Source of the DNA: Streptomyces sp. WMMC940
Lineage (GTDB): Bacteria > Actinomycetota > Actinomycetes > Streptomycetales > Streptomycetaceae
Direction of reading: 5' to 3'
Length of the DNA: 64,000 nt
Assembly (NCBI RefSeq): GCF_027460265.1
Contig: NZ_JAPZBC010000001.1
Location: 1,054,001 to 1,118,000, forward strand
Part shown: piece after piece, positions 32,214 through 40,507 of the stretch
How positions within the stretch are numbered: position 1 is the first letter of the stretch
Layout of the letters: every line of letters begins with the position of its first letter
Notes under the pieces: model-generated
What the model was told of the DNA's origin: nothing
Seen by the model: only the letters and a program-made list of their open reading frames with translations
Database searches by the model: none
Made by a program: the position numbers and the translations under genes

Positions 32214-32378
32214 TCAGTGGGCGTCGTGCGGCCCGGCGTCACGGCCCCGGGATTCGGCGGGTTCGGGAGGCGCGGGTTCTCGTTCGGCCGCTCCGGGGGT
32301 GTGGTGGTCGTCCGGACCGGTGCGGACGACCTCGGCACGGATGAGGGCGTTCACGGCGGCGAGGGGGTCGATGGGCAT
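32214..32378 (-). CDS. small protein of 54 residues, unknown function
   Basis: The ATG at 32378 has AAGGAG 7 nt upstream, an excellent ribosome-binding site. The product begins MPIDPLAAVNALIRAEVVRT and then becomes Pro/Glu/Arg-rich, ending GPHDAH. The codons end almost always in G or C, as in real genes here. Short actinobacterial peptides starting with a similar MPIDPxAAxNA helix seem familiar, but no function can be named. It is followed by a tandem-repeat region. Confidence 0.65.
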   Translation of the reverse strand: MPIDPLAAVNALIRAEVVRTGPDDHHTPGAAEREPAPPEPAESRGRDAGPHDAH

Positions 32379-32475
32379 GGCTGTCTCCTTGCGCTACACG
32401 AGGTGCTCGGACTGCGGTTGAAGGTGGGCGTCCTACGGGAGCCGGCACGACGAGACGCCGGTCCCGTACGGGTCC

Positions 32476-32820
32476 TCAGCAGCGCAGGACCACGGACCTC
32501 GTGGCCGGGGGCGGGGGCGGCGCGGCGGACACGGCGACTCCCCGGGGATACGTGCCGGGGGCCCTTTCGCCCGCCGTCCCGTCCTCGGGCGGCGCGCAGG
32601 CCCGCGCGGTCCGCCCCTCCGACCGGGCGGGCGGTGGCTGTTCCGCGACGGAGGTGTCCATCGGTGCCTCCCCCGCCGGATCGGCGGGCACGGAGGCCGG
32701 CGGGCGATCGGCGCCCGGCGGGATGACGGCCGTGGCGCCCGCCCGGGTCCCCAGTACGGCGACGAGCGCCATCAGGACGGCGAGCACGACACGGTCGGCA
32801 CAGCGCACGGGTCGGTTCAC
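32476..32820 (-). CDS. small secreted or membrane-anchored Pro-rich protein, unknown function
   Basis: The 114-residue protein starts at a GTG (32820) with AGGAGG 8 nt upstream. NRPVRCADRVVLAVLMALVA is a typical signal sequence or anchor, with possible cleavage after RAGATA. The rest is Pro/Ala/Glu-rich and low in complexity with a C-terminal VVLRC. No domain is recognised. It is about 98 nt upstream of the 54-residue gene, in the same direction. Confidence 0.6.
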   Translation of the reverse strand: MNRPVRCADRVVLAVLMALVAVLGTRAGATAVIPPGADRPPASVPADPAGEAPMDTSVAEQPPPARSEGRTARACAPPEDGTAGERAPGTYPRGVAVSAAPPPPPATRSVVLRC

Positions 32821-32961
32821 GGGCACAACCTCCTGGACATGCCAGCTGTGCCCCCGAACCGGCCCCGGCGCGCCGTCCTTGCCCGGAATCCGCCCTATCG
32901 GACCTGCCTGACTACACCCGACCGGCCGAATCCTCCGAGTCCGGCACCGTCCGGCGGTTCC

Positions 32962-33125
32962 GTGCCGACATCGACGGTGACGAGCACGCCCGCGGCCGGC
33001 CCGCGGCGCCGCCTGCGGGCGAAGACCGCCGGGAAGAGGCCGTCCCGCGCGGCCTCGTACGGCGTCTGGGCACTGAGCAGGGTCCAGCCGTTGAGCGCGC
33101 CGACCATGGAGACCAGCGCCATGCA
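32962..33125 (-). pseudogene. remnant of an APC-family amino-acid antiporter
   Basis: About 40 residues are recognisable: ALVSMVGALNGWTLLSAQTP, then YEAARDGLFPAVFARRRR. This is the characteristic mid-protein segment of PotE/AdiC-type arginine, putrescine or cadaverine antiporters (full length about 450). Nothing recognisable precedes it except a run of 12 G, and the frame ends soon after VLVTV. It is a gene fragment, not a functional transporter. Confidence 0.65.
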
Positions 33126-33126
33126 C

Positions 33127-33138
33127 GGGGGGGGGGGG
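33127..33138. repeat. G12 homopolymer
   Basis: Twelve consecutive G residues lie at the 5' edge of the antiporter remnant. Such a tract is prone to slippage and to sequencing error. Confidence 0.9.
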
Positions 33139-33161
33139 TGGCGCGCCCTTCTCCGTACGAA

Positions 33162-33177
33162 CCCGAACATGTTCGGG
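33162..33177. repeat. 16-bp perfect palindrome CCCGAACATGTTCGGG
   Basis: A perfect palindrome lies 23 nt past the phosphodiesterase stop and 38 nt upstream of the antiporter remnant. It could be an old operator of the lost antiporter gene or a weak terminator. The half-site spacing (GAAC-AT-GTTC) differs from the LexA-type CGAAC-N4-GTTCG. Confidence 0.6.
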
Positions 33178-33199
33178 GACGGTCGGGCAGCCAACCGAA

Positions 33200-35374
33200 T
33201 CAATCGGGTTCGTCCTGCGGCACCGGACCGGTCACGGGAAGAGCTTCGTCCCGGCCGTCCGGCGATCGGCGCTCCTCCACGGGCCCCAGCGGCACCTGCG
33301 GTCCGAACGGCTCGCCCCGGCACTCGTCCAGCCAGCGCTGCAGCACTGCGTGCACCTGTTCGGCCCCGGCCGGCTCGCCCCCGTCCGGGACGGGCTCCGA
33401 GAGTTCGAGCGGGGAGAGGAGGAAGGGGTGGGACTGCTCTCCGCCGAGTCCGCCGTGCGAACCGATCTGCGCCTCGAAGGCGTGCACCCGGCCCGTCGCC
33501 GGGTCGTACATCGAGTTCACCATGATGTCGGCGGCGTGCGGGAACGAGTCGGTGCGCCGGACGGCGTCGGCGGCCCCCGGCCCGAACACGGCGAGCGGGC
33601 CGGAACCGTCGAGTCCGGCAACGGGCAGTTCCACCGTGCCCGCGCCGTCCCGGGCGAGCACGACGGAACCGTGCCGTTCGCTGCGCACCAGCAGGAATCC
33701 GATGCCGGGGTGCCCGGCGAGGGTGTGCAGGAGCGCCGGGTGGCGGCGGTCGATCTCCTCCCGGCCGGCCCGGCCCGGGAGGTCCGGGAAGGAGATCAGA
33801 CCCAGGTTCCCCGAGGCGAGGACGATCGGATCCGGACCGGCCGCGGGCCGCTCCCCGACCGCGTCCTCGCCCATCGGCCGGTGCAGCGCGCCGAACAGCG
33901 CGTGCCGGGCCGCGTCCCTCGCCTCCGCGCCGCTCCTCGTGCGTCCCGCGCGACGGGACACGGGCAGCCCGCACCCGGCCCTCACGAGGTCCTTCAGGGT
34001 CAGCCCGTAGGCGCCCTCGAAGGTCTCGCCGGGGCTCTGGCCGTGGTCGGACAGAAGCACGATCCGGTAGGTGCGGGGCGCGTGGTCGGCGACCTTGGCG
34101 ATCAGGGCGACGGCACGGTCGATCCGCTCGAGGACCTTCGCGGCGTCACGGCTGTGCGGTCCGGAGTGGTGGGCCACCTCGTCGTAGGCGACGAGGTCGG
34201 CGTAGACGGCGGTGCGCCCGGCGAGCATGTCGCCCATCACGGCGGAGACCACCACGTCCCGTTCGACGACGGTCGCGAAGGCCCGGATGAAGGGGTAGAG
34301 CCCGCCGCGGCCGGTGCGCGGCCGGTCGCCCCGCGTCCGTGAGCGAACGGACTGCCCGATCTCGCGGACCACCTCCGCCACGAACGACACCGCGGTGCGG
34401 ACGGCGTTGGCGGGATCCGAGAAATAGGCGAAGTATCCGGCCCGGGAGCGGTTGGCGCGGCCCCGGCGGGCCGCCACCGACAGCACCAGCGCGAGCTGGT
34501 CGGCACCGCCGGTGAAGAGGTTTCCGCGGCTGGCGCCGTCGAGACTGAGCAGCCCGGCGTCCTTGGTCCGCAGTACGGCCCGGCGCTGGAGCTCGGCGGC
34601 GCTCGCGGGCCTGTTGCTGACCATGATCCGGCCGGTGTCCTTCTCGTACCAGCGGAAGCCGGGCACGTCGTGGTTCGAGCCGTGCAGGATGCCGAGCTGG
34701 CTGGCCCCCGTCTGGCTGGACCAGTCGGTGCGCCAGCGGGTGAGCCGGTGCGTGGTGTCGAGCCATCGCGCGACGGTGGGCATCAACCCGTCCTTCACGG
34801 CCTGGACGAGCACGGCGTGGCCCACGCCGTCGAGTTGCAGGAACACCGTGCCGGGAGGCGCGTCGCCGTCCGCCGGTCCGCCGCGTCTGCGGCGCCGGCG
34901 GGTGGCGAGGCGGGACAGCCGCCGGCGGTAGGCGTTGTCGTCGCGGACGGCCAGGGCGGTGGAGGTGGCCGAGGCGACGGCCGACATGACGGCGGCGACC
35001 ACCACGGCGGTCTCGGGCGCGGCGGCGCCGCCCCCGTCGGGGATCAGCCTCAGGGCGAGCAGCAGCAGCGAACCGTTCAGGAAGAACACCAGCACTCCCA
35101 GCACCAGCGCGGGCACCAGCAGGAAGGCGCGTACGACCAGCGGCCAGACCAGCGCGCTGAGCAGGCCGAACGCGCCAGCGCCCCAGGCCGCGGTGACCGC
35201 CGTCCTCGTGATGCTCTCGCCGTCGTCGGACCGCAGCTGGAAGTCGGGCAGGATCCCGGCGAGCGCGAGCAGCGTCAGGGTGGACACCGCCCACACCACG
35301 ATCACCCGCAGCAGCGCTCCCCCGGCGGTCTGCCACCGCCCCGCACCGATCCGCGGTCCGCCCACGCACGTCAC
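33200..35374 (-). CDS. membrane-anchored alkaline-phosphatase-fold phosphodiesterase with holin-like N-terminus
   Basis: The 724-residue protein has four N-terminal hydrophobic segments (about 20-160; LRVIVVWAVSTLTLLALAGI, LLVPALVLGVLVFFL) resembling the phage-holin family, then an alkaline-phosphatase-superfamily domain (about 175-680). Metal-site regions are VFLQLDGVGHA, LVAYDEVAHHSGPHS, IVLLSDHGQSPGETF and IGSHGGLGGEQSHPF. It probably hydrolyses a phosphodiester or phosphomonoester near the membrane. The start is a GTG at 35374, or a GTG 9 nt later that is better spaced from GAGAGGG. It is transcribed alone. Confidence 0.85.
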   Translation of the reverse strand: MTCVGGPRIGAGRWQTAGGALLRVIVVWAVSTLTLLALAGILPDFQLRSDDGESITRTAVTAAWGAGAFGLLSALVWPLVVRAFLLVPALVLGVLVFFLNGSLLLLALRLIPDGGGAAAPETAVVVAAVMSAVASATSTALAVRDDNAYRRRLSRLATRRRRRRGGPADGDAPPGTVFLQLDGVGHAVLVQAVKDGLMPTVARWLDTTHRLTRWRTDWSSQTGASQLGILHGSNHDVPGFRWYEKDTGRIMVSNRPASAAELQRRAVLRTKDAGLLSLDGASRGNLFTGGADQLALVLSVAARRGRANRSRAGYFAYFSDPANAVRTAVSFVAEVVREIGQSVRSRTRGDRPRTGRGGLYPFIRAFATVVERDVVVSAVMGDMLAGRTAVYADLVAYDEVAHHSGPHSRDAAKVLERIDRAVALIAKVADHAPRTYRIVLLSDHGQSPGETFEGAYGLTLKDLVRAGCGLPVSRRAGRTRSGAEARDAARHALFGALHRPMGEDAVGERPAAGPDPIVLASGNLGLISFPDLPGRAGREEIDRRHPALLHTLAGHPGIGFLLVRSERHGSVVLARDGAGTVELPVAGLDGSGPLAVFGPGAADAVRRTDSFPHAADIMVNSMYDPATGRVHAFEAQIGSHGGLGGEQSHPFLLSPLELSEPVPDGGEPAGAEQVHAVLQRWLDECRGEPFGPQVPLGPVEERRSPDGRDEALPVTGPVPQDEPD

Positions 35375-35821
35375 CGCCCTCTCGACTCGCCTGCGTCCAG
35401 CCTGTCACGCGGCCCGGCAGGCCGGGCTCCGGATCCCCCCATCACGGGCGCCAGGGCGCCGGGCCCGCGGACCGGTACGGGCCCGGGCGGCGTGAACCGG
35501 CCGGGGGTCCGACACCGGGACGGCGCATCGGCTCCGGATCGCGGACCGCCGGGGCCGGGGTCGCGGACCTGGAGCCCGGCGGCCGGGGTCGCGGACCAAG
35601 GGCAGGACGGCGTGAAGCGGCCGGGTCCGGAATCGTAGACCTGGAGCCCCGCGGCCGGGATCGCGGCCGGGCCCCGCGAGCCGGGCGGCGAGCCAGGACG
35701 GGGCCGGAAGCGGAACCGGAACGGACCGAGACCCGCGGGCCGGGCTGCCGGGCAGGCCCGCACCCGGGCGGGACCCGGCCGCCCGGGCGCCGTTCCCGCT
35801 CGCGGCCCGTTCGCGGCCCGG
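35375..35821. other. intergenic region with diverged GC-rich direct repeats
   Basis: 447 nt with no supported gene. Between about 35540 and 35670 the segments GTCGCGGACCTGGAGCCC and ATCGTAGACCTGGAGCCC and neighbouring CGGCCGGG blocks recur two to three times with a spacing near 70 bp. Open frames here are by-products of composition. Confidence 0.4.
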
Positions 35822-36241
35822 TCAGCAGCCGTCGTAGCCCGCGGTCGGCATCGAGAGCCGGCGGTGGACGCTCGCCTTCATGGCGGCGTCGTACGCGGGC
35901 TCGTCCAGACCTGCCGTGGCCAGCGGGACACCGCGGCGCTCGCATTCGGCGGAGAACTCGGGGACGGAGGTCAGGGCACGCGCCAGGACGCGCTCGTTCG
36001 GGGCGACGAAGAGGTCGACGAGGCCCGCCTCGACATCGGCCCAGAGGCCGCAGTGGTCGGGCCGCAGACCGTAGAAGAGGAGCTCGCGGGCGACGACGTA
36101 CCCCTTGTCCGCCGCCCAGCGGGCGCACATCGCGTGCTGGCTGCGGGTGTCGACGAGGAAGGGGTCGATGTCGAGCTCCTCCAGCGGGGTCAGGCTCGCG
36201 ATGGCCGCGACCCGCACGCCGTCGTCCCCTGCGCCTGTCAT
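35822..36241 (-). CDS. serine-resolvase-like protein lacking the catalytic serine
   Basis: The 139-residue protein follows the resolvase N-terminal fold: a first strand VRVAAIASLTPLEELDI, QHAMCARWAADKGYVVAREL (the QxxxCxxYAxxxG helix), GLWADVEAGLVDLFVAPNER (cf. the LLxxVxAGxVDVVVV strand) and CERRGVPLATAG. The catalytic Ser and several active-site Arg residues of real recombinases are missing, and there is no C-terminal DNA-binding region. It is therefore probably a domesticated or regulatory derivative. It is divergent from an MBL-fold gene. Confidence 0.6.
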   Translation of the reverse strand: MTGAGDDGVRVAAIASLTPLEELDIDPFLVDTRSQHAMCARWAADKGYVVARELLFYGLRPDHCGLWADVEAGLVDLFVAPNERVLARALTSVPEFSAECERRGVPLATAGLDEPAYDAAMKASVHRRLSMPTAGYDGC

Positions 36242-36423
36242 GGACCGTCCCCCTGCGTCGGCTGTCGTGGCCCGACCCTACTCGGCCACGGCCGCGCGGG
36301 GGAGGCGCACTTCGGGGCGCGCGGGAGACCGCCGGACCCCCGAGCGCCTACGCTCGTACCGGAGACGGCGGCCGGCCCGCCGAGGTCCGGAACGGCGCCG
36401 GGTCGCCGGCGAGGAGGCGGTGA

Positions 36424-37197
36424 GTGGCGGTCGAGGTCACCTGGTGGGGTCACGCCAGCTGCACGGTCGAGGACTCGGGGGTCCGGGTGCTCACCGACCC
36501 GCTGTTCGTCGGCAGGCTCGCGCATCTGCGCCGCCGGCGGGGGCAGCTGCCGCCGCCCGAGGCCGCGGTCGCCGACGCAGTGGTCGTCTCCCACCTGCAC
36601 TCCGACCATCTGCATCTGCCGTCACTGGCCCGGCTCGCCCCCGGCACCCGGCTGATCGTGCCCCGCGGCGCCCCGCGGGCCGTCCCGGGGCTGCGCAGAC
36701 TGGACCGTCTGCGGATCGTGGAGGTGGCACCGGGCGACGAGGTGGCCGTGGCGGACGTGCGCGTACGGGCCGTGCCGGCCGCCCACGACGGGCGGCGGCT
36801 GCCGATGGGGCCGCACCGCTCCCCCGCGCTGGGCTTCGTCGTCCACGGCACCGCGCGCACCTACTTCGCCGGGGACACCGGCCTGTTCGACGGCATGGCG
36901 GCCGCGGTCGGTCCGGTGGACGTGGCGCTGCTGCCGGTCGGCGGCTGGGGGCCGTTCCTCGGGCACGGCCATCTGGACCCGGACCGCGCGGCCCGCGCGC
37001 TCGCCTCGCTCGCGCCCCGCGCCGCGGTGCCGGTGCACTACGGCACGTACTGGCCGATCGGGATGGACGCGGTCAGACCGCACGAGTTCCACTCCCCGGG
37101 CGACGAGTTCGTCCGCAAGGCGGCACGTCTGGCGCCGGAGGTGGCGGTGCACCGGCTGGGGCACTGCGAGAGCGTGCGGCCGGAGGTCTCCCGGTGA
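36424..37197 (+). CDS. metallo-beta-lactamase-fold hydrolase (UlaG-like)
   Basis: The 257-residue protein starts at GTG (36424) behind GAGGAGG. It has VTWWGHASCTVEDSGVRVLT, the metal motif SHLHSDHLHLPS (HxHxDH), GDTGLFDGM and VHYGTYWPIGMD. This layout matches the NAPE-PLD/UlaG branch of MBL hydrolases. Its stop overlaps the GTG of a DedA gene (GTGA), so the two are co-translated. The substrate is unknown; a lipid or phosphodiester is possible given its membrane-protein partner. Confidence 0.88.
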   Translation: MAVEVTWWGHASCTVEDSGVRVLTDPLFVGRLAHLRRRRGQLPPPEAAVADAVVVSHLHSDHLHLPSLARLAPGTRLIVPRGAPRAVPGLRRLDRLRIVEVAPGDEVAVADVRVRAVPAAHDGRRLPMGPHRSPALGFVVHGTARTYFAGDTGLFDGMAAAVGPVDVALLPVGGWGPFLGHGHLDPDRAARALASLAPRAAVPVHYGTYWPIGMDAVRPHEFHSPGDEFVRKAARLAPEVAVHRLGHCESVRPEVSR

Positions 37198-37847
37198 CGC
37201 TCCAGGACGTGGTCGGGCAGCTGCCGCCGGAGTCGACCCAGCAGGCCGTCGGCTATCCGACACTGTTCCTGCTGGTGGCGCTGGGCGCCTTGGTACCGGT
37301 GGTGCCGACGGGGGCGGTGGTGAGCACGGCCGCGGTGGTGGCCCTCCATCAGACCGAGCCGCTCTCGGTGTTCTTCGTGTTCGTGGTCGCCGCGTCGGCC
37401 GCGTTCCTCGGGGACATCACGCTGTACTGGCTCGGCAGGCGCGGCGTCGGGTCGAAGAACGGCTCGAAGTGGCTGGAGGCGCTGCGGGCGCGGGCGGCCC
37501 CTGACCGGCTGGAGCAGGCACAGCGCAGACTCGACGACCACAGCGCGACCGTGCTCGTACTCTCCCGGCTGGTACCGGCCGGACGGATTCCGGTGATGCT
37601 CGCGTGCCTGATGTCGCGGATGCCGCCGACCCGCTTCGCCCGCGGCGACGCGCCCGCCTGCCTGGCGTGGGCCGCCACGTACGGGGTGATCGGGATCCTC
37701 GGCGGCTCGCTGTTCGACGAGCCCTGGGAGGGCGTGCTGGCCGCCGTGGGCCTGACGCTGCTGCTGAGCGGGGCGCCCGCGCTGTGGCGACGGCTGCGGC
37801 GGCGGAGACTGCGCCCGCGCCGCCCGTCAGGCGGTCAGCACGCGTGA
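37194..37847 (+). CDS. DedA-family membrane protein
   Basis: The 217-residue protein has FLGDITLYWLGRRGVG and VLSRLVPAGRIPVMLACLMS, which match the DedA/SNARE-associated motifs (Glu/Asp-containing re-entrant segment and the R-x3-P helix), with about five hydrophobic segments. DedA proteins are implicated in flipping undecaprenyl phosphate or phospholipids and in proton homeostasis. It is coupled to the MBL-fold gene and ends 21 bp inside the 3' end of the convergent second MBL gene. Confidence 0.88.
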   Translation: MTLQDVVGQLPPESTQQAVGYPTLFLLVALGALVPVVPTGAVVSTAAVVALHQTEPLSVFFVFVVAASAAFLGDITLYWLGRRGVGSKNGSKWLEALRARAAPDRLEQAQRRLDDHSATVLVLSRLVPAGRIPVMLACLMSRMPPTRFARGDAPACLAWAATYGVIGILGGSLFDEPWEGVLAAVGLTLLLSGAPALWRRLRRRRLRPRRPSGGQHA

Positions 37848-39233
37848 GCCGCCGACGGGCAGGTCCCACAGCTGCTCACGGGGCCGGCCCGTGTGCTCCC
37901 AGGCGGTCAGCAGCCGGCCGAGGGGCTCCATCACCGGCTCGGACGAGAGCACGAAGGTGGCCCAGTGCATCGGCGCCATGTTGCGGGCGCCGAGGTCCTC
38001 GAACGCCTGGACCGCCTCCTCCGGGTCGGTGTGCACCGAGCTGAGCCACCAGCGCGGCGCGTACGCGCCGATCGGCAGCATCGCCAGGTCGATGTCCGGG
38101 TGGCGGCGGCCGATCTCCTTGAACCAGTGGCCGTAGCCGGTGTCGCCCGAGAAGTACACCTGGCGGCCGCGCTGGTCGGTGAGGATCCAGCCGCCCCAGA
38201 GCGAGCGGCAGGTGTCCGTGAGCGTGCGCCTGGACCAGTGGTGCGCGGGCACGAACTCGAACCTGACCGACCCGACCCCGCTGCCGGCGGGCAGTTCCGC
38301 CGTCTCCCACCAGTCGAGTTCGGTGACGCGGGTGAAGCGCCTGCGCCGGAACCAGCCGCCGAGGCCCGCCGGCACGAACATCGGGGTGCGCCTCGGCAGC
38401 CGGGCGATGGTGGGCGCGTCCAGGTGGTCGTAGTGGTTGTGGCTGATGACGACGGCGTCGACGGGCGGCAGGTCCTCCCAGCGGACGCCGACGGGAGTGA
38501 GCCTGGCCGGGGTGCCGAGGATCCTGCGGGACCAGACGGGGTCCGTGAGCACCGTGAGCTCGCCGATCGCGACGACCCAGCTCGCGTGGCCCGCCCAGGT
38601 GACGGCGACGGTGCCCGGTTCGGCCTCCGGCAGGGCCCCGGGGGCGAACGGCAGCTGGGGAATGTCCCTGAGTCCGGCCGCCGCCGGCCGCAGCGCGCCC
38701 TCCCTCGCCAGCCGCGCCATGGCCCGTACCCCGGGCAGCGGCGCGGTGAGCCGGTCGGCGAAGGACCGCGGCCACCGCCGGACGAGCCCCAGCGGCCGCA
38801 GCCCGGTCACGGCCGCCGCTCCGGGCCCGGCCTCGTCGTTCACGGGCCGGTGCCGGGGCCCGCCCGGCGGCCCGTGCTGCGTCTCCGGCGGGGCGGCCGC
38901 GCCGGTCCCGGCGTACGAACCGCCTCCCGGAGCGGCGCCGTCCGCGGGCGCGGTCGGCTGGGCGGAGACCCCACCGCTCCCGCCGCCCGCACGCGTCTCC
39001 GCGTCGGCCGGGAGCGCACCGCCCGGACCCCTCGCGCCGGACGCCTCCTCCCCGCGCGCCGCCGCGGCGGCGGTCGGAACCGGGCCGTCCGGGTCTGCTC
39101 CGGCCGGCGCGTCGTGCGTCGCGCGGGTCGTCCCGGGCCGGTGGGCCGTGGCCAGGGCGGGGGCGGTTCCCGTGGTGCGGCGGGTGGGGGCCGCCGGGGA
39201 GGTGGGAGGCGGCTGCTCCGTCTGTTCCGTCAT
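37827..39233 (-). CDS. metallo-beta-lactamase-fold hydrolase (NAPE-PLD-like) with disordered N-terminus
   Basis: The 468-residue protein has its catalytic part from about residue 150: VTWAGHASWVVAIGELTVLT, ISHNHYDHLD (HxHxDH), SGDTGYGHWF, LPIGAYAPRW and MAPMHWATF. This resembles N-acyl-phosphatidylethanolamine phospholipase D-like hydrolases. The first 140 or so residues are Ala/Pro/Gly-rich and look unstructured. The ATG at 39233 has GGAG 8 nt upstream, so the extension is probably translated. Two MBL genes flanking a DedA gene suggests a shared membrane-lipid theme. Confidence 0.88.
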   Translation of the reverse strand: MTEQTEQPPPTSPAAPTRRTTGTAPALATAHRPGTTRATHDAPAGADPDGPVPTAAAAARGEEASGARGPGGALPADAETRAGGGSGGVSAQPTAPADGAAPGGGSYAGTGAAAPPETQHGPPGGPRHRPVNDEAGPGAAAVTGLRPLGLVRRWPRSFADRLTAPLPGVRAMARLAREGALRPAAAGLRDIPQLPFAPGALPEAEPGTVAVTWAGHASWVVAIGELTVLTDPVWSRRILGTPARLTPVGVRWEDLPPVDAVVISHNHYDHLDAPTIARLPRRTPMFVPAGLGGWFRRRRFTRVTELDWWETAELPAGSGVGSVRFEFVPAHHWSRRTLTDTCRSLWGGWILTDQRGRQVYFSGDTGYGHWFKEIGRRHPDIDLAMLPIGAYAPRWWLSSVHTDPEEAVQAFEDLGARNMAPMHWATFVLSSEPVMEPLGRLLTAWEHTGRPREQLWDLPVGGSRVLTA

Positions 39234-39289
39234 CTGCGGCTCCGTTCATCGCGGGTGGGGCTCGCGGGTCGCGGTCCCCCGGGGCTGCG

Positions 39290-40507
39290 TCATCGCAGTT
39301 CCCGGAAGGCCGATCCGAGGGACTTCAGCGCCTTGGCGACATGCGGCAGTGCGAGGGGGGCGTCGGACTCGAGGGCTTCGAGGCGTTCCTCCGGGCTCGT
39401 GCCCAGGAAGGGGCTGGTGTCGACACGGACGCGCAGCGCGCCGAGTTCGTCGCCGAAGCGGTGACCGCCGGGGACCGGTGTGTGCAGGCGTTCGCTGAGG
39501 TAGTCCTCCAGCTCCATCGAGTCGGTGACCCCGAGACCGGCGAGCCGGGCTCGCAACGGGCCCAGGTCCGCGTAGAGATGGCGACCCGCCTGGGGCGGCC
39601 CGGCGAGGGCGCCGGAGGTGAGGACCAGATGGTGGACCGCGTCGGCGACGGCGGCGTGCAGGGCGTTCGCCCGGGCGCGCCGGGCGGTGACCGGGCCCGG
39701 CTCCTCCAGCGCGTGCGCGGCGGCCGCCGCCACCGGACCGGCGACGAAACCCCCGAGGGCCGTGAGGATGTCGAGCACCCGGGCCCGCCGCCCGGCGCCG
39801 GGCCCCGTCGTCGGGAACCGGGCCACGGCGACGGGCCACGCGGCCGGCAGCAGGGCACCCGACAGATCGCTGATGACGGTCACGTCGTCCGGGCACATCT
39901 CGGCGGGGCTGAGCAGGGGGCGGTCGAGCGGCTCGTGCACCGTGTCGCGCCAGGTCTCGTCGCTGATGATGTGCAGCCCTTCGTCGACGGCCGCCTCGCA
40001 GGCCTCGCGGACGAGTTCGGGCGGGGCGACGGTGGCGGTGGGGTCGTCCGCGACGGACAGCAGCATCACATGCGGACTGCCCCCCTCCGCCCGGATCCTC
40101 CGCACGGTCTCCAGCAGGGCGTACGGATCGGGCACGCCGCCGCTCTCCGCGGACGTGGGCACGTGGAACGCGGGCCGTCCGAGGAGCCGGGCCTGCGGTG
40201 TCCACCACGCGGGGCAGGGCCGCGGCATGAGGACGTCGCCGCCGTGCGCGGCGAGCAGCGCGAGCAGCAGCGGCTGCGCTCCGGGCGCGGCGGCCACGTC
40301 CTCGGGACGGCTGCGCAGTCCGCGCCGCCACCAGTAGCCGGCGGCGGCCTCGCGCAGGATCGGCCCCCCGCCCGGCGGTTCGGGGGAGGTACGTCCGGCG
40401 GCGGACGCGAGCACGCCGGCGAGTTCGGGCAGCACGGGCAGGCCGGGGTCCGGTGCGGGCGGCCCGTAGCGGACCGGGCCGCGGCCTTCCGGATCGGTCC
40501 GCCGCAT
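39290..40507 (-). CDS. aminotransferase class I/II-like protein lacking the catalytic lysine
   Basis: The 405-residue fold type I PLP protein keeps GGGPILREAAAGYWWRRGLR, VAAAPGAQPLLLALLAAHGG, the cofactor Asp in HIISDETWRDTV and the C-terminal small domain. The usual S-x-S-K of the internal aldimine lysine is replaced by SDLSGALLPAAWPVAVARF, with Gly in place of Lys. It is therefore probably catalytically dead or uses PLP differently. GGGAGG stands before the ATG at 40507. It lies upstream of the second MBL gene with a gap of about 56 nt and may share its transcript. Confidence 0.8.
   Translation of the reverse strand: MRRTDPEGRGPVRYGPPAPDPGLPVLPELAGVLASAAGRTSPEPPGGGPILREAAAGYWWRRGLRSRPEDVAAAPGAQPLLLALLAAHGGDVLMPRPCPAWWTPQARLLGRPAFHVPTSAESGGVPDPYALLETVRRIRAEGGSPHVMLLSVADDPTATVAPPELVREACEAAVDEGLHIISDETWRDTVHEPLDRPLLSPAEMCPDDVTVISDLSGALLPAAWPVAVARFPTTGPGAGRRARVLDILTALGGFVAGPVAAAAAHALEEPGPVTARRARANALHAAVADAVHHLVLTSGALAGPPQAGRHLYADLGPLRARLAGLGVTDSMELEDYLSERLHTPVPGGHRFGDELGALRVRVDTSPFLGTSPEERLEALESDAPLALPHVAKALKSLGSAFRELR

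Noticed and set aside
33162..33177. CCCGAACATGTTCGGG as a LexA box
   Set aside because: The half-sites are separated by 2 bp rather than the 4 bp of the actinobacterial LexA motif, and no SOS gene is adjacent.
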